Source: Volvox africanus (lineage: Eukaryota > Chlorophyta > Chlorophyceae > Chlamydomonadales > Volvocaceae). Taken from it: 64,000 nucleotides of DNA. Position numbers and translations under genes: made by a program. Position 1 is the stretch's first letter. The number at the start of each line of letters is the position of its first letter. The DNA lies in assembly GCA_030268105.1 (NCBI GenBank), contig BSDZ01000094.1, positions 4,312,501-4,376,500 of the forward strand, read 5' to 3'. Below, piece by piece: positions 48,653 through 60,484 of the stretch. A model generated the notes under the pieces. That model searched no databases. It saw nothing but the letters and a program-made list of their open reading frames with translations, and was not told the DNA's origin.

Positions 48653-49476
48653 TGTTGTACCTCTCGTTCGCGTTTGCTCATAAGTATCTGCACGTCTGGA
48701 GACTTTCGACACCGATGCGCGAGCACTTGCAAGTACAGCAAGGCAAGCGAGAGCAAACAGAGACAGCGGAAGACTTCAAGACGAAGAGAGATATAACTTA
48801 CAGTCTTACGGATCAGAATGATGCAATGAACGAAATCGCCGTCAGCGCCGGAAGCAAGCAATCATCACGCGGCGGTGATTAGCGAAGTTCAGGCTTGGTT
48901 CGGGCTAAGTAGAATAATGTATAGAAATAGTAATATAGAACACACGAGTGTTCTCCGGTATCGAATGTCTTGTCTAGCTTAGCCGTCCTCGCATCTGTTA
49001 TACTCGCAGCATCGCAGTGCCGTACGATTCACATTAGGAGGCCGATCCTAGATGTGGCAACCCTACTGCGTATGGGCGATGTCTACTCGTGACAACGTAT
49101 AAGCCTTTCCGGCATTCGCATGATGCAAGGGTCCGGATAACGATATCCGGTTGCAGGGCATGTATCGCGACGAGTGCGGCGCTCTCAACGTGTGCTTAAA
49201 TGAAGTAATATTATATCAGATAATATTACTTATCGTTTCGTAGCACGAGCATAATGCGCACTTCAATGCTTCGGGCTTTCATGCATGCTAGGCGGATTTG
49301 CCATGGTGCGATGTCGCGATGGATAATGACAACATGCCAAATGCATATATAAATGTATGCGAATACATTTATATCATGCAGATTCATTCATATGTAATGC
49401 GTTCATCACAAAAGCACTTCGCCTCATAGGATCGCGTCGACCTACGCGTCGGCGGAAAATGAACCGTAGCACAACA
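48653..49476 (-). repeat. 5' LTR of E1 (824 bp)
   Basis: This reverse-oriented LTR is bounded by TGTTGTAC and GCACAACA. It differs from the reconstructed E1 3' LTR at one site I can see (GGCTTGGTTCGG against GGCTTGGCTCGG). The CTCAG duplication follows at 49477. Confidence 0.95.
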
Positions 49477-49481
49477 CTCAG

Positions 49482-50587
49482 TTGTTACCAATCTTCAAAT
49501 TGACAAGTTCCACGACACAGTCAAACTCCTTGTTCAAAAGCAAGATGTCCCAGGTGTTGATATTATCCTGGCTAATGACTGGTTAGGAAAACGAAAAGCC
49601 ACAATGTGCTGGGCAACTCATACCCTGACAGTGTATAAGAAGCCAAATGATGCGTATACGTTTACGCCATCCCTTTGGTCTTCCCCGGGTATCGACGCTA
49701 ACCTTGATGCGATTACCCTCATAAACTATGTCACTGCAACACTTTATGCAGCGACTACTGTCGAGACGGTATCTGCGAAAGCAGCAGGCAAACGAATTGC
49801 TAAAGGAGCACGGAGTTATCTCCTACTTGTGCAAGCAGAGGAACACACTCCAACTCCTGACCCCAGTTCCGGTGGGAATAATCTCCTAGCTAATTCGAAG
49901 TTATCAGAATTACTGGTGGAATACAAGGATGTATTCGAGGACCTTCAAGGCCTCCCCCCCGACCAGGACATTGGTCACACGATTCCTTTAGTGGATGGTG
50001 CCATACCACCCGCTAAACGAGCCTATAGGCTCACCCAACTGGAGCAACAAGAGGTCAAGAAGCAAGTTACCGAACTGCTCAATAAGGGATATATCGAACC
50101 CTCTACCTCACCCTATGGGGCTCCAGTTCTCTTTGTCGAAAAGGCAAATGGGCAAGGATTACGCATGGTCTTAGACTACCGTGCGCTTAATAAACTGACC
50201 ATCAAACGGTGGTATGCCATGCCCAATATTACGGACCTTTTCGACCAACTCCAAGGAGCTACCATTTTCAGCTCCCTGGACTTACAGCAGGGGTATCATC
50301 AAATACTGATCTCTCCTGAGGATGTGGAGAAAACGGCCTTCATAGCCCCAGGCATGGGCCAGTTTCAGTTTAAGGTACTTTGCTTTGGACTGACCAATGC
50401 CCCTGCAACGTTCCAAGCAGTGATGAATCGTGTCTTCACTGACTACATTGGCAAATTTGTGCTAGTGTACTTGGACGATATACTGGTCTTTAGTAAGACC
50501 CCAGCCGAGCATGAACAGCACCTCCGTTTGGTACTGTCCTTGCTCCGAAAGCACCAATACAAGGCAAAATTGTCGAAGTGTCAGTTC
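49482..50587 (+). pseudogene. pol: Element D pol part 2: protease end and reverse transcriptase
   Basis: This resumes the D frame after E1. It holds the end of the protease (ANDWLGK), a linker, and reverse transcriptase with [29 protein letters not shown] and YLDDILVFSKT (about 50467-50499). It stops after LSKCQFN, where the sequence continues in frame into the Gag of element F. Thumb, RNase H and integrase are missing. Confidence 0.9.
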
Positions 50588-50605
50588 AACCGGTTCGAAC
50601 CGGTT
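50588..50605. repeat. 18-bp perfect palindrome at the D/F junction
   Basis: AACCGGTTCGAACCGGTT equals its own reverse complement. It sits precisely where the reverse transcriptase of D ends and the leader of F begins, four bases before the F gag ATG. Confidence 0.9.
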
Positions 50606-50608
50606 GCA

Positions 50609-51874
50609 ATGGCTTCTGGTTCTCAAGCTCAGCAAGCTGTGCCAGTTGTTGGTACATTGCATGATGCTGTTGACCAACACACGGGTCGCCTTGACGCCGT
50701 AGCCAATAGTGGCAATGGAACCACTTTAAATCGCATTCCTTCTATGGGAATTGCTTATGAACCTGTGAACGTTTTTGCTGCTGCACCGCCTGTGCCAGCC
50801 ACGCAAACGCCTAGCAGGCGCACGCGCGACTGGCAACCTATTTTGCCTATTGCGGAGCGGAGTCCGTCTACGACTCACTCGGCTGCAGAGCTTCCGCGGG
50901 TCAGTTTGCCGACTCCAGTGTTGATGTTGGATGACAAACTAGATGCTAAGAAGATTTCCGCCCGGGTTCGTGCTTTCATACGGGATGTTAACCTATTCTT
51001 TGGGGTCATTCCGTGGGGCCAGGACCAGCGTTCTTGCTGTCTGTTCCTGTCTCAGGCATTGCGTGGCAATGCTAAGGTCTGGTATGATGAGTGGTCGCTC
51101 TCTCAGACTCAGCTCACCGGGGAATCTATCCTAGAGAATTTGCGCATTCGTTTTGCACCACAAATTCTGTCGGTTGAGCAGGAGGCTCGTCAGAAGCTTG
51201 CTGACAAGTCCTTCTATATGCGGACTGGTGAAAATGTCCCTGCATATCATGCCCGCCTTGAGGCATTATTCCAGGATATTCCTGATATCCACCCTCGTGA
51301 GAAACTGTTTTGGTTTCAGCAAGGTCTGTCTGGTGTCCTGCAACCTAAGTGTGCAGCTGACGAGAAGGGAAGACCCTTCACCAGCTATGATGACCTTGTG
51401 CGTCATGCCTCTGGCGAAGAGGCCCGCATCCTTGCTGAACGCCAGTTCCGTTCTGGTGTTCACTCTAATGCCATCACTATGCAGGATGTGGTTGGATATG
51501 ACGCTATGGAGGCCTCTGATGGAGAGCCCCCAGCTAAGTGTGTGCGTGCTCACGCACTGCAGGCTGCCGCTGCCGCCATAGGCACCGGTCCTTCCTCAGC
51601 GTCCCGTCCCCGTCAGCGTGACAAGCGTCCTAGTTCAGGAGGCAGGGGAAATGCACGTGGGGGCCGCCGTGGTCACCAGCCGGGTCGTGATGGAGGTATG
51701 AAACCGCAGTCCTTGACGGTGGACCAGGAGCGTGAGCTCACCCGGTTTTATAACCGTTATGGTCGCCAGCTCACCCGTGGTGACTTGAGGGATTTGCGTC
51801 AGGAGGCAGGGGGCAACGTTTGCTTTTGCTGCCGGGTTGCCGGCCACTCATATGATGAGTGCACGTGCCCCTGA
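50609..51874 (+). CDS. gag: Element F Gag, fused in frame behind D reverse transcriptase
   Basis: The natural start is the ATG at 50609, but the open frame continues upstream into D pol, giving a chimeric ORF of 756 codons from 49604. Gag shows a capsid core (LPTPVLMLDDKLDAKK, EKLFWFQQGLSG), a basic linker rich in Arg and Gly, and the standard knuckle CFCCRVAGHSYDEC (CX2CX4HX4C). It stops at TGA 51872-51874. In the other families gag ends in a UAG in frame with pol; here that UAG (51909-51911) is in the +1 frame, so a one-base change probably truncated Gag by about 12 codons. Confidence 0.85.
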   Translation: MASGSQAQQAVPVVGTLHDAVDQHTGRLDAVANSGNGTTLNRIPSMGIAYEPVNVFAAAPPVPATQTPSRRTRDWQPILPIAERSPSTTHSAAELPRVSLPTPVLMLDDKLDAKKISARVRAFIRDVNLFFGVIPWGQDQRSCCLFLSQALRGNAKVWYDEWSLSQTQLTGESILENLRIRFAPQILSVEQEARQKLADKSFYMRTGENVPAYHARLEALFQDIPDIHPREKLFWFQQGLSGVLQPKCAADEKGRPFTSYDDLVRHASGEEARILAERQFRSGVHSNAITMQDVVGYDAMEASDGEPPAKCVRAHALQAAAAAIGTGPSSASRPRQRDKRPSSGGRGNARGGRRGHQPGRDGGMKPQSLTVDQERELTRFYNRYGRQLTRGDLRDLRQEAGGNVCFCCRVAGHSYDECTCP

Positions 51875-51911
51875 GGCTCGTGCCGCCGTGGCACAAGGCA
51901 ATGGCCACTAG

Positions 51912-54900
51912 GGCCTTGCCCAGGCTAGTGCTGAGGAGAGCTTGCCTGGGTTTTTTAAGTCCGGACAGATAGGTTCGGGTGTGCGTAGCTTTGTGCGCGC
52001 CTTGCGCCCAGAGGTCCTCACTGACCTTGAGACCGCTGTTGGTCGCCGGTTTTCATTTGATGCCTTGGCCGTCAAGGCTGGGTTTGATTCCACGTGTAAC
52101 CTCCTGGCACCTCGTGGACGTTCCCTTTCATCGGCTGACCTTGGTGGGCACACCGTCCTTCTGATTCCCTCCTCACTTCATCATTTAAGGGCCTTGCTCA
52201 GTCATTACCGCACCTGCAAGCAGCATCGACCTGATACAGCAGCTGGTATTCTTTTGCCACAGCATGTAGCTCGTCTGGCCTCTGCTGAACTTGTAGGTAT
52301 GCACAAGGTTCAGTCCTTTCCAAAAGGTACTGGTCTCTTTAATGGTCTTGACCTTTCAGGCCAGCAGGTTGCTTTACCTGGCATCCCGTATCCTGCAGAG
52401 GTATGGTTTGATGCGCCGCAGCCATACACACCTATGTCACCTGATCCTTTCACTTCTGCCCTTTTGGTAGCTGCATCTGGTGCTATGACTGCAGGATCGG
52501 CTCTTCCCCTTATTTCTCTGGCAACGGCTGGACTCAGTTTCACCGCCTCGGTGGACTCGGGTGCTACCCACGACTTTATCAGTGAGTCACTGGTTCAGTG
52601 CTTGCGTTTGCCTGTTCGCTCTTGCCAGTGGTCTTCGGTTTCCTTAGCCGACGGGGGCAAGCAAGCCATCTTGGGGCAGGTGTCCTTGCGGGTGTCTGCA
52701 GGCTCTTTTCGTGCTTGCTTGCAGCCCTATGTGCTGCCAACCCTCACAGATGCCGCATCTTTCATTTTAGGCTCTGCCTCACTCCAGAAGCATGCTGCTG
52801 CGTTTGACTATGAGGAACACACCCTTCGCCTGTCTAAGGGTTCAGCAACTTGTGTGCTTCGCTGGCTGCCTACAGCCGCAGAGGAGGCTGTTCCTAATGA
52901 CACTCCTCAGATCAATCACGTTATCACTGCTATGCGTGAAACCAAGAATACCCCAGAGTCTGTTGGCCGTAAAGCAGCTGTCCGTATGCTGCGTAAGGGT
53001 GCTCATGGCCTTCTAGTGCGCCCCTCTCTTCGGCTCAACTCTGTTGGTGCTCAGACTTCCATGCAGGACCCTGAAGTCTCTGCGTTGCTCACGGAGTATG
53101 CAGATGTGTTCCGCGACCTTCCAGGGATTCCGCCGGAACGACCGGTGGATCACACCATTCCTTTGGTGTCTGGCGTGCAACCTGTCTCATGCCCCATGTA
53201 CCGTCTCAGCCCGTTAGAGCTTCATGAGGTAAAGCGGCAGGTTACTGACTTGCTTGCTAAGGGCTTGATCCGTCCGAGCACTTCCCCTTACTCCGCGCCT
53301 ATCTTGTTCGTGGGTAAGAAGGATGGCACACTGCGCATGTGCATTGACTATCGTGGCCTTAATGCCGTTACGGTCAAAACAGGTATCCTTTACCCCGGAT
53401 CGATGACCTGCTTGATAAGCTGCGTGGCTCTGCCTACTTCAGCTCTATTGACCTGCAGCAGGGCTATAATCAGATCCGTATCTTGGAATCTGACATTCCT
53501 AAGACAGCTTTCCGTACCCCTTTTGGTCATTTCGAGTTTACAGTCCTGAGCTTTGGTTTGGCTAATGCCCCTGCGACCTTTCAAGCTGTCATTGACCATA
53601 TGTTCAGGCCCTACATCAACAAGTTTGTCGTGTGTTACCTGGACGATATCCTGATCTACTCAAAGACTAAGGAGGAACATCTTAAGCATCTACATCAGGT
53701 GCTGGAGGTCTTACGGCGTGAGCAGCTGTATGCCAAGCAGTCCAAGTGCCACTGGGCTCTTTCTCAGGTGGAATACTTGGGACATGTGGTGTCTGCCGAT
53801 GGCATCCGCATGGACCCCCGTAAGACTGCTGCCGTAAAGGACTGGCCGACTCCGACCTCTTTGCCGGAGCTGCGCAAGTTTTTGGGCCTTACCAATTACT
53901 TTCGTAAGTTTATCTCTGGGTACTCCTCCCTTGCTGCACCTCTCACGTCACTCACTCGCAAAGACGCTTTTCAGTCTCCTGAGGCTTGGACCCCTAGTTG
54001 CCAAGCTGCGTTTGATGCGATCAAGCACGCTGTTGCTAATGACGTGGTGCTGCATTTCCCTGATTACTCCTTGCCCTTTCATGTCGAGCTCATCTCTGAT
54101 GCCTCGCTGCAAGGATCAGGCGCCGTTCTGGTGCAGAATGGACGTCCCATTGCGTTCACCAGTAAGAAGTTCGCTCCGGCGGAGCAGGGCTACACTACCG
54201 GTGAGCAAGAGCTTCTGGCTATCATTCATGCCTTGCGTGAATGGCGCTGTTACCTGGAGGGCCGTCCCTTCGTGGTAAAGACAGACCATAAACCTTTGAC
54301 CTTCCTTCAGGGTGTCCCTACCCTTAACCGCCGTCAGGCGCGTTGGTTAGAATACATGGCACGTTTCAACTTCGCTTGGGAGCATCTCTCCGGATCCCTC
54401 AATGTTGCCAATGCATTGAGTCGCCATCCATCCCTGCATGCCTTGATCCTTTCTGTGGTCACTCGGCGTCAATCTGATGCCTCTGAGGTCACTACCTCTC
54501 GCCAGATTGTCGTGCCTAACGACGACCTTCTTCGCCGGGATATCCTTGCTCGCTTGCATAAGGACCCCCTGGCTGGACACGTGGGTGTTACCCGCTTGGT
54601 GGAGCTAGCACGTCGCCATTTCTGGTGGTCCTCCTTGGCCCAGGATGCTGCTCACTTTGTGCAGCAGTGTGACGATTGCCAACGCTCTAAGCCCCTTTCC
54701 GGTAAACAAGCAGGGTTGCTTCAACCCTTGCCGATTCCGGTGGCTCCCTGGGAAAGCGTTTCCCTTGATTTTGTTGTTGGTCTTCCTCCGTCTGAGGGGG
54801 GGAACAATGCCGTGCTCGTCATGGTTGATCGTTTGACCAAGATGGTGCACCTTGCACCTACCACCACCTTGGTGACTGCAGAGCAGACGGCTCGTCTGTT

Positions 54901-55539
54901 CTTTGATAATGTCGTGCGTTTGCATGGCATACCCAAGTCGGTCATTTCTGATCGTGGGCCCCAGTTCGGTGGCAAGTTCTGGGCATCCCTGGGTGACCTT
55001 GTCAATGTTCGCGTGAACCTTTCCACTGCATACCATCCCCAAACGGATGGGCAGACGGAACGCATGAACCGCACCTTTGGTGACATGCTGCGTACTTACG
55101 CTGGCAATAACCCTCGCGCGTGGGATACTTTCCTATCTGCTGCTGAGTTTGCCATGAACAATGCTGCTAACCGGTCTACGGGACAGTCTCCGTTCTTCTT
55201 GAACTATGGCTTCCACCCCGCAATTCCACTGGCTCGGGAGTTGGATGTGCCTGCCCCAGCTGCCAAAGCTTTCGTGAGGTCATACAATGACCGCATGACT
55301 GAAGCTAAGCACCTTCTTGAGGTTGCACAGCAGCGTACCACTGCGTACTACAACCGTGGTAAGAAGGAAAGCACCTTCAAGCCTGGTGATTCTGTACTCC
55401 TCAGTACTAAAAACCTACGGCAACTTGCCACAGGTGCGCGCAAACTTTTGCCGCGCTGGGTGGGACCTTACCCTGTGAAACGCATGGTTGGTCAGGCAGC
55501 GGCTGAGCTTGTCCTTCCCGTGAATATGCGTATTCACCC
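51912..55539 (+). pseudogene. Element F pol with a frameshift, 3' end cut by E3
   Basis: After the UAG come a methyltransferase-like domain (LLIPSS in place of NPPY), protease (DSGAT) and the start of RT. A one-base loss in an A-run near 53376 (AVTVKT for AVTVKN) shifts the frame. RT continues from about 53380 in another frame with [11 protein letters not shown] and YLDD, then RNase H and integrase (HHCC finger, ISDRG, TDGQTE). The reading frame ends at RIHP, where the E3 LTR starts. The segment between RNase H and the integrase finger looks shorter than in E. Confidence 0.88.
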
Positions 55540-56363
55540 TGTTGTACCTCTCGTTCGCGTTTGCTCATAAGTATCTGCACGTCTGGAGACTATCGACACC
55601 GATGCGCGAGCACTTGCAAGTACAGCAAGGCAAGCGAGAGCAAACAGAGACAGCGGAAGACTTCAAGACGAAGAGAGATATAACTTACGGTCTTACAGAT
55701 CGGAATGATGCAATGGACGAAATCGCCGTCAGCGCCGGAAGCAAGCAATCATCACGCGGCGGTGATTAGCGAAGTTCAGGCTTAGCTCGGGCTAAGTAGA
55801 ATATCGTATAGTAATAGTAATGTAGAACACACAAGTGTTCTCCGGTATTGAATGTCTAATCTTGCTTAGCCGTCCTCGCATCTGTTATACTCGCAGCATC
55901 GCAATGCCGTACGATTCACATCAGGAGGCCGATCCTAGATGTGACAACCCTACTGCGTCTAGGCGATGTCTACGCATAACAACGTGTAAGCCTTTCCGGC
56001 ATTCGCATGATGCAAGGGTCCGGATAACGATATCCGGTTGCAGGGCATGCATCGCGACGAGTGCGGCGCTCTCAACGTGTGCTGTAATGAAGTAATATTA
56101 TATCAGATAATATTACTTATCGTTTCGTAGCACGAGCATAATGCGCACTTCAATGATTCGGTCATTCATGCATGCTAGGCGGATTTGCCATGATGTGATG
56201 TCGCGATGGATAATGACAACATGCCAAATGCATATATAAATGTATGCGAATACATTTATATCATGCAGATTCATTCATATGTAATGCGTTCATCACAACA
56301 GCACTTCGCCTCATAGGATCGCGTCGACCTACGCGTCGGCGGGAAATGAACCGTAGCACAACA
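55540..56363 (-). repeat. 3' LTR of E3 (824 bp)
   Basis: It has TGTTGTAC and GCACAACA ends and is adjacent to the minus-strand polypurine tract (56364-56378). It shares the E1/E4 subtype at its promoter end but carries additional differences elsewhere, so it is a separate lineage within the family. Confidence 0.93.
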
Positions 56364-56422
56364 ATTATCCCCCCTCCCGTATGCAGCGTCCTCGCTGCAT
56401 CATACAACATCGACTGCAGGGG

Positions 56423-59400
56423 TCAATGGGCTTGCGTGGCACGTTTGCGGGCTTCTTCGAGCAGGGGCTTCATGTCCTGTGAGAAGTTGCGTGCCGGTTC
56501 CCATGAGTTGTGCTCGTCGGTATACCCTGTCCACTTAACCAAGTACTCGTGTACTGTTCGCTTACGTCGGTGTCGGCCCACACGACGTGCGCGATAATCT
56601 AACACCCGCTCCACATCGTAAAACTTCTGTTTACCAGCGATCCAGGTCTCGGGAACTGGTTCGATCGCTGTGGGGGCGTTTGCAGGCTCAGGGACGGGTT
56701 CCGTACCACGATACGGACGAACAAGCGATACGTGAAACGTGGGGTGAATGGTCATATCAGCGGGCAATGCAAGCTCCACAGCCACATTCCCAACCATGCG
56801 CATGACAGGATACGGACCAATCCAGCGGGGTAAGAGTTTTCGGGATCCGTCGGCCAAGGAACGCAAGTTCTTGGTGCTTAGCAACACGAGTTGCCCTTCC
56901 GAAAACGTCACATCCTGCTTGGATTTGTTGTAGTATTCTGTCGTTCGTTGCTGCGCCGCGTCCAAACACGACTTCGCGTCTGTGATTCGGGACATAAAAG
57001 ACTTGGCAAAAAGTTTAGCAGCAGGCACGTTCACTTCCAACTCACGCCACACGGGTAGCGCGGGATGAAACCCGTAGTTAAGAAAGAACGGACTTTTGCC
57101 TGTAGAGCGGTTAACAGCATTGTTAAGCGCGAATTCTGCCGCAGTCAAATATGTATCCCAAACAAGTGGTGTGCGACCAGCATAATTGCGCAACATATCA
57201 CCCAACGTGCGGTTTGTGCGTTCGGTTTGACCATCAGTCTGCGGGTGATACGCCGTGCTCAGGTTGACGCGCATGCCAACTAGTTTGCAGAGCGCTTCCC
57301 AAAACTTAGACGTGAACTGTCCACCGCGGTCCGAGATCACATTTTTGGGAACCCCGTGTAACCGAACCACATTGTCGAAAAACAAACGTGCGGTTTGCTC
57401 AGCCGTGCAGGATGATGTGCATGGTGCTAGGTGAACCATCTTAGTCAGACGATCGACCATTACGAACACCGCATCGTATCCCCCCTCAGTTTTGGGCAGC
57501 GCGACTACGAAGTCCATGGAAACACTTTCCCAAGGCGCATCCGGGACAGGCAACGGTTGCAACAACCCATGACCCTTACCGGACAAAGCCTTATTGCGCT
57601 GGCACAGACTGCATGTCTGGACGAAGTTCGCTGCATCCTTAGCCAAACGGGGCCACCAAAAGGAACGTTGCACCAAGTCGATCAATCGCTTGCTACCAGG
57701 GTGTCCTGCTAACGGGTCCTCGTGGAACCGCGCAAGGATGTCGTAGCGTAGCGCGTCGTCGTTCGGAACGACGATTTGCGTAGCTGCACCCTCCGTCCGT
57801 AGCCAAAGGCCATTCTGCTTGCGAAGGTTTTCTACATTAGCCGGGTCCGCAAACCAGGCGTCTACGTTGTAGGCAACCTTCAACCGCTCCGCGAGGTCCG
57901 TCGCGATCGGAACCTCCTCGCTACGCGGCCGCACGACGGGCGCTGCCAAAATTGCAGCGTGTAGCGACGGATGTCGACTGAGAGCATCGGCAATATTCAA
58001 TTTACCAGAAATATACTCCCAGGTGCAGTTGAACCTAGCTAGATATTCCATCCACCTAGCTTGACGGCGGTTCAACGTCGGAACGCTTTGCAAAAACGTT
58101 AGGGGCTTATGGTCAGTCTTTAAAGTAAACGGGCGTCCCTCGAGGTAACAGCGCCATTCCTTTAAAGCATGCAGCACGGCCAGAAGCTCCTGTTCCCCGG
58201 TGGTGTAGCGAATCTCCGCACCAGAAAACTTCTTACTCGTGAAGGCGATCGGTCGCCCTTCCTGTAACAATACAGCGCCGCTTCCAAATATTGAGGCATC
58301 AGACACTACCTCAACACGAAATGGCAACGAGTAATCAGGGAATGCAAGGGTGACATCTTCGGCAACGATTCGTTTGAGCTCTTCGAATGCCCGCTGGCAT
58401 TGCGACGTCCACGACTCGAGCGAAACGAAAATGCCTTTGCGAGTTAAGTTAGTAAGCGGGGCCGCAATGATGGAATATTTTTCAATGAACTTTCGGAAAT
58501 AATTGGTCAAGCCAAGGAACTTACGCAGCTCCGTGAGGTTCTGAGGCGCGGGCCAATCGCGAACCACGGCGACCTTCCGCGGGTCCATCTTTACACCGGT
58601 GGCCGACACAATGTGGCCCAAATATTCCACCTGAGGCTGCGCCCAAAAGCATTTGGCGCGTTTAGCAAACAATTGCTCCCGCCTCATAACGTCGAGCACG
58701 AGCCGAAGATGCTCCAAGTGCTCCTCGCGCGTCTTAGAATATACCAAGATGTCATCCAGGTAGCAAACAACGAACCTGTCGATAAACGGCCTAAACATTC
58801 GGTCCATAACTGCCTGAAACGTCGCAGGGGCATTAGTCAAACCAAACGATAGGACCGTATACTCAAAGTGACCGAAGGGCGTCCGAAAAGCGGTTTTCGG
58901 GATATCAGAGGCAGCGATGCGAATCTGATTGTAGCCCTGTTGTAAGTCAATTGAGGAAAAATAAGCCGATCCCTTCAGCTTATCCAACAGGTCATCAACG
59001 CGTGGCAAAGGGTAGCGATTTTTCACCGTATTCGCATTTAACCCCCGGTAATCAATGCACATGCGCAAGGTCCCATCCTTCTTACCGACAAACAAAATCG
59101 GTGCAGAATACGGGGATGTGCTGGGGCGTATCATACCCTTCGCGAGCAAATCCGTCACCTGGCGCTTCACCTCGTCCAGCTCCAATGGACTCAACCTGTA
59201 CATTGGCCGGGCCGTAGGCTGCGCTCCAGGCATGAGAGGGATTGTGTGATCAACAGGACGCATAGGTGGTAGGCCAGGGATATCTTTAAAGACGTCCTCA
59301 TACTGCGACAGTAGGGCCTCAACCTCAGGATCCGCAGAAATCTGCGCGGTGGTGACACAACAGCTCACCCGCGGCCTTAAAAGCAGTCCGTGGGCACCCT

Positions 59401-60484
59401 TCCGTAACAAACGGACGGCCTCCTTACGCCCGACTAGCTCTGGTTCGATTCGCGCGGCCATTGCGGTCACAGCGAAATTAACCATAGGCACCGCCTCAGT
59501 TTCGCCCTCCTTTGGTGTGACATGTTCGAACGACAGGAAAGGTACCTTAATCGACAGAGTACCCTTGCACATATGCAGGGTTGCGGTCTCCATGTCGATG
59601 CGCGCGCGGTACTGCCGTAATGTCGACGACCCCATTATGTACGGTGCAGTCTCTGCTAAGCCCTGCAGCACGTACGGCCGGGTCACAACACGCAAAGGGC
59701 CTAACGATAGGCTAAGGGTAATCCTGCCCACGATGGGATGCTTACCCCCGTCAGCAAGGGTAACCTGTGGACAATCAGACGACTCTGGGGACAACCCCAG
59801 CGCATTCACCTCTGCGACAGAGATGAAGTCGTCGCTGGCACCGGTGTCAACAAGTGCCTTCAGAGTACGGCCATTCAAACCGATCTGAACCACAGGGACA
59901 CGGCTATCTACGAGCGAATGCCCAGCAGACAACGTCAGTGCACTTAAGGCGGGTCCGTAACCAACGGCACCCCCATCAGGAGCTTCGTACCAAACGTCAA
60001 CCGAGTAGGATAGGTGTGGCCACGGAGCCAGCGTACCCTCCCGATCCACACCATTAAACAAAACGGTGCCCGGCTCGAACCGGTGGACATGCCGCATACC
60101 CCTTAACAATGCCTCTGCCTTGCGCCGACAGAAAGCAGGGAGTAATACACATGCAGCAGTGCCTGGATATTGACGCCTACATCTCCTGTATATGGCCAAC
60201 TGTTCCGACATCTCACGCAGAGACGAGGGGATGAACAAAACCACGTGGTTAGACAGATCGATAGACGACAGGGGACGGCGAGGTGTAAACAAATTACACA
60301 ACGGGTTGAAGCAGAGAAGTCCCGTGCGTCCGTCAAGCGTGATGCGTCGCGCAATGACTCGCTCGATGTGTCCAAGTACACAAGGCAACAATGCCTTAAC
60401 GGCTGGCCGTAAGGATGACCACCGACCACGCGTTAGTTCAGAAATCCCAGGTGGTGCCCCCTCCGCAGGAACCCGGGCAAGCCC
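56423..60484 (-). CDS. pol: E3 Pol polyprotein, intact
   Basis: 1353 codons are open after the UAG at 60485-60487. The domain order and all catalytic motifs are as in E2 Pol, including the LFIPSS-type methyltransferase-like domain and the C-terminal chromodomain. Only scattered substitutions separate it from E1 and E2. Confidence 0.94.
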   Translation of the reverse strand, partial: GLARVPAEGAPPGISELTRGRWSSLRPAVKALLPCVLGHIERVIARRITLDGRTGLLCFNPLCNLFTPRRPLSSIDLSNHVVLFIPSSLREMSEQLAIYRRCRRQYPGTAACVLLPAFCRRKAEALLRGMRHVHRFEPGTVLFNGVDREGTLAPWPHLSYSVDVWYEAPDGGAVGYGPALSALTLSAGHSLVDSRVPVVQIGLNGRTLKALVDTGASDDFISVAEVNALGLSPESSDCPQVTLADGGKHPIVGRITLSLSLGPLRVVTRPYVLQGLAETAPYIMGSSTLRQYRARIDMETATLHMCKGTLSIKVPFLSFEHVTPKEGETEAVPMVNFAVTAMAARIEPELVGRKEAVRLLRKGAHGLLLRPRVSCCVTTAQISADPEVEALLSQYEDVFKDIPGLPPMRPVDHTIPLMPGAQPTARPMYRLSPLELDEVKRQVTDLLAKGMIRPSTSPYSAPILFVGKKDGTLRMCIDYRGLNANTVKNRYPLPRVDDLLDKLKGSAYFSSIDLQQGYNQIRIAASDIPKTAFRTPFGHFEYTVLSFGLTNAPATFQAVMDRMFRPFIDRFVVCYLDDILVYSKTREEHLEHLRLVLDVMRREQLFAKRAKCFWAQPQVEYLGHIVSATGVKMDPRKVAVVRDWPAPQNLTELRKFLGLTNYFRKFIEKYSIIAAPLTNLTRKGIFVSLESWTSQCQRAFEELKRIVAEDVTLAFPDYSLPFRVEVVSDASIFGSGAVLLQEGRPIAFTSKKFSGAEIRYTTGEQELLAVLHALKEWRCYLEGRPFTLKTDHKPLTFLQSVPTLNRRQARWMEYLARFNCTWEYISGKLNIADALSRHPSLHAAILAAPVVRPRSEEVPIATDLAERLKVAYNVDAWFADPANVENLRKQNGLWLRTEGAATQIVVPNDDALRYDILARFHEDPLAGHPGSKRLIDLVQRSFWWPRLAKDAANFVQTCSLCQRNKALSGKGHGLLQPLPVPDAPWESVSMDFVVALPKTEGGYDAVFVMVDRLTKMVHLAPCTSSCTAEQTARLFFDNVVRLHGVPKNVISDRGGQFTSKFWEALCKLVGMRVNLSTAYHPQTDGQTERTNRTLGDMLRNYAGRTPLVWDTYLTAAEFALNNAVNRSTGKSPFFLNYGFHPALPVWRELEVNVPAAKLFAKSFMSRITDAKSCLDAAQQRTTEYYNKSKQDVTFSEGQLVLLSTKNLRSLADGSRKLLPRWIGPYPVMRMVGNVAVELALPADMTIHPTFHVSLVRPYRGTEPVPEPANAPTAIEPVPETWIAGKQKFYDVERVLDYRARRVGRHRRKRTVHEYLVKWTGYTDEHNSWEPARNFSQDMKPLLEEARKRATQAH

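Larger units (their letters stand above)
35252..49476 (-). mobile_element. Element E1: chromovirus on the minus strand, split by E2
   Basis: E1 is flanked by CTCAG duplications (35247-35251 and 49477-49481). Its 3' LTR (35252-35585 plus 43062-43551) is interrupted by E2, and its 5' LTR is 48653-49476. The internal region 43552-48652 is 5101 bp, exactly 722 bp shorter than that of E2, because of a gag deletion. The pol frame is intact. The two LTRs differ by one base that I can see. E1 probably needs Gag from another copy to move. Confidence 0.95.
31669..50587 (+). mobile_element. Element D: Ty3/Gypsy element split by two insertions and fused to F
   Basis: The segments of D are 31669-34272, 35102-35251 and 49482-50587, separated by a solo LTR and by E1 (with E2 inside it). 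Each insertion is flanked by a 5-bp duplication, and skipping the inserts keeps one open frame across both joints. D has a 5' LTR, primer site, gag, UAG, an NPPY methyltransferase-like domain, protease (DSGAN) and reverse transcriptase up to the region after YLDD. RNase H, integrase and the 3' LTR are absent because D is joined to element F at 50588. Confidence 0.9.
50588..55539 (+). mobile_element. Element F: Ty3/Gypsy chromovirus relative, both ends lost
   Basis: F carries gag, UAG, methyltransferase-like domain, protease, RT, RNase H and integrase, related to but distinct from A and E. Its 5' LTR and leader are replaced by element D sequence. Its 3' end is cut by the insertion of E3 at 55540, inside the region between integrase and chromodomain. 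At least two single-base frameshifts disable it. Confidence 0.9.

Noticed and set aside
48344..48796. 150-codon open frame antisense to the E1 leader (also at 36266-36718 and 61870-62409)
   Set aside because: It is the reverse of the leader and LTR. Differences between copies are silent in the sense leader frame and not in this one.
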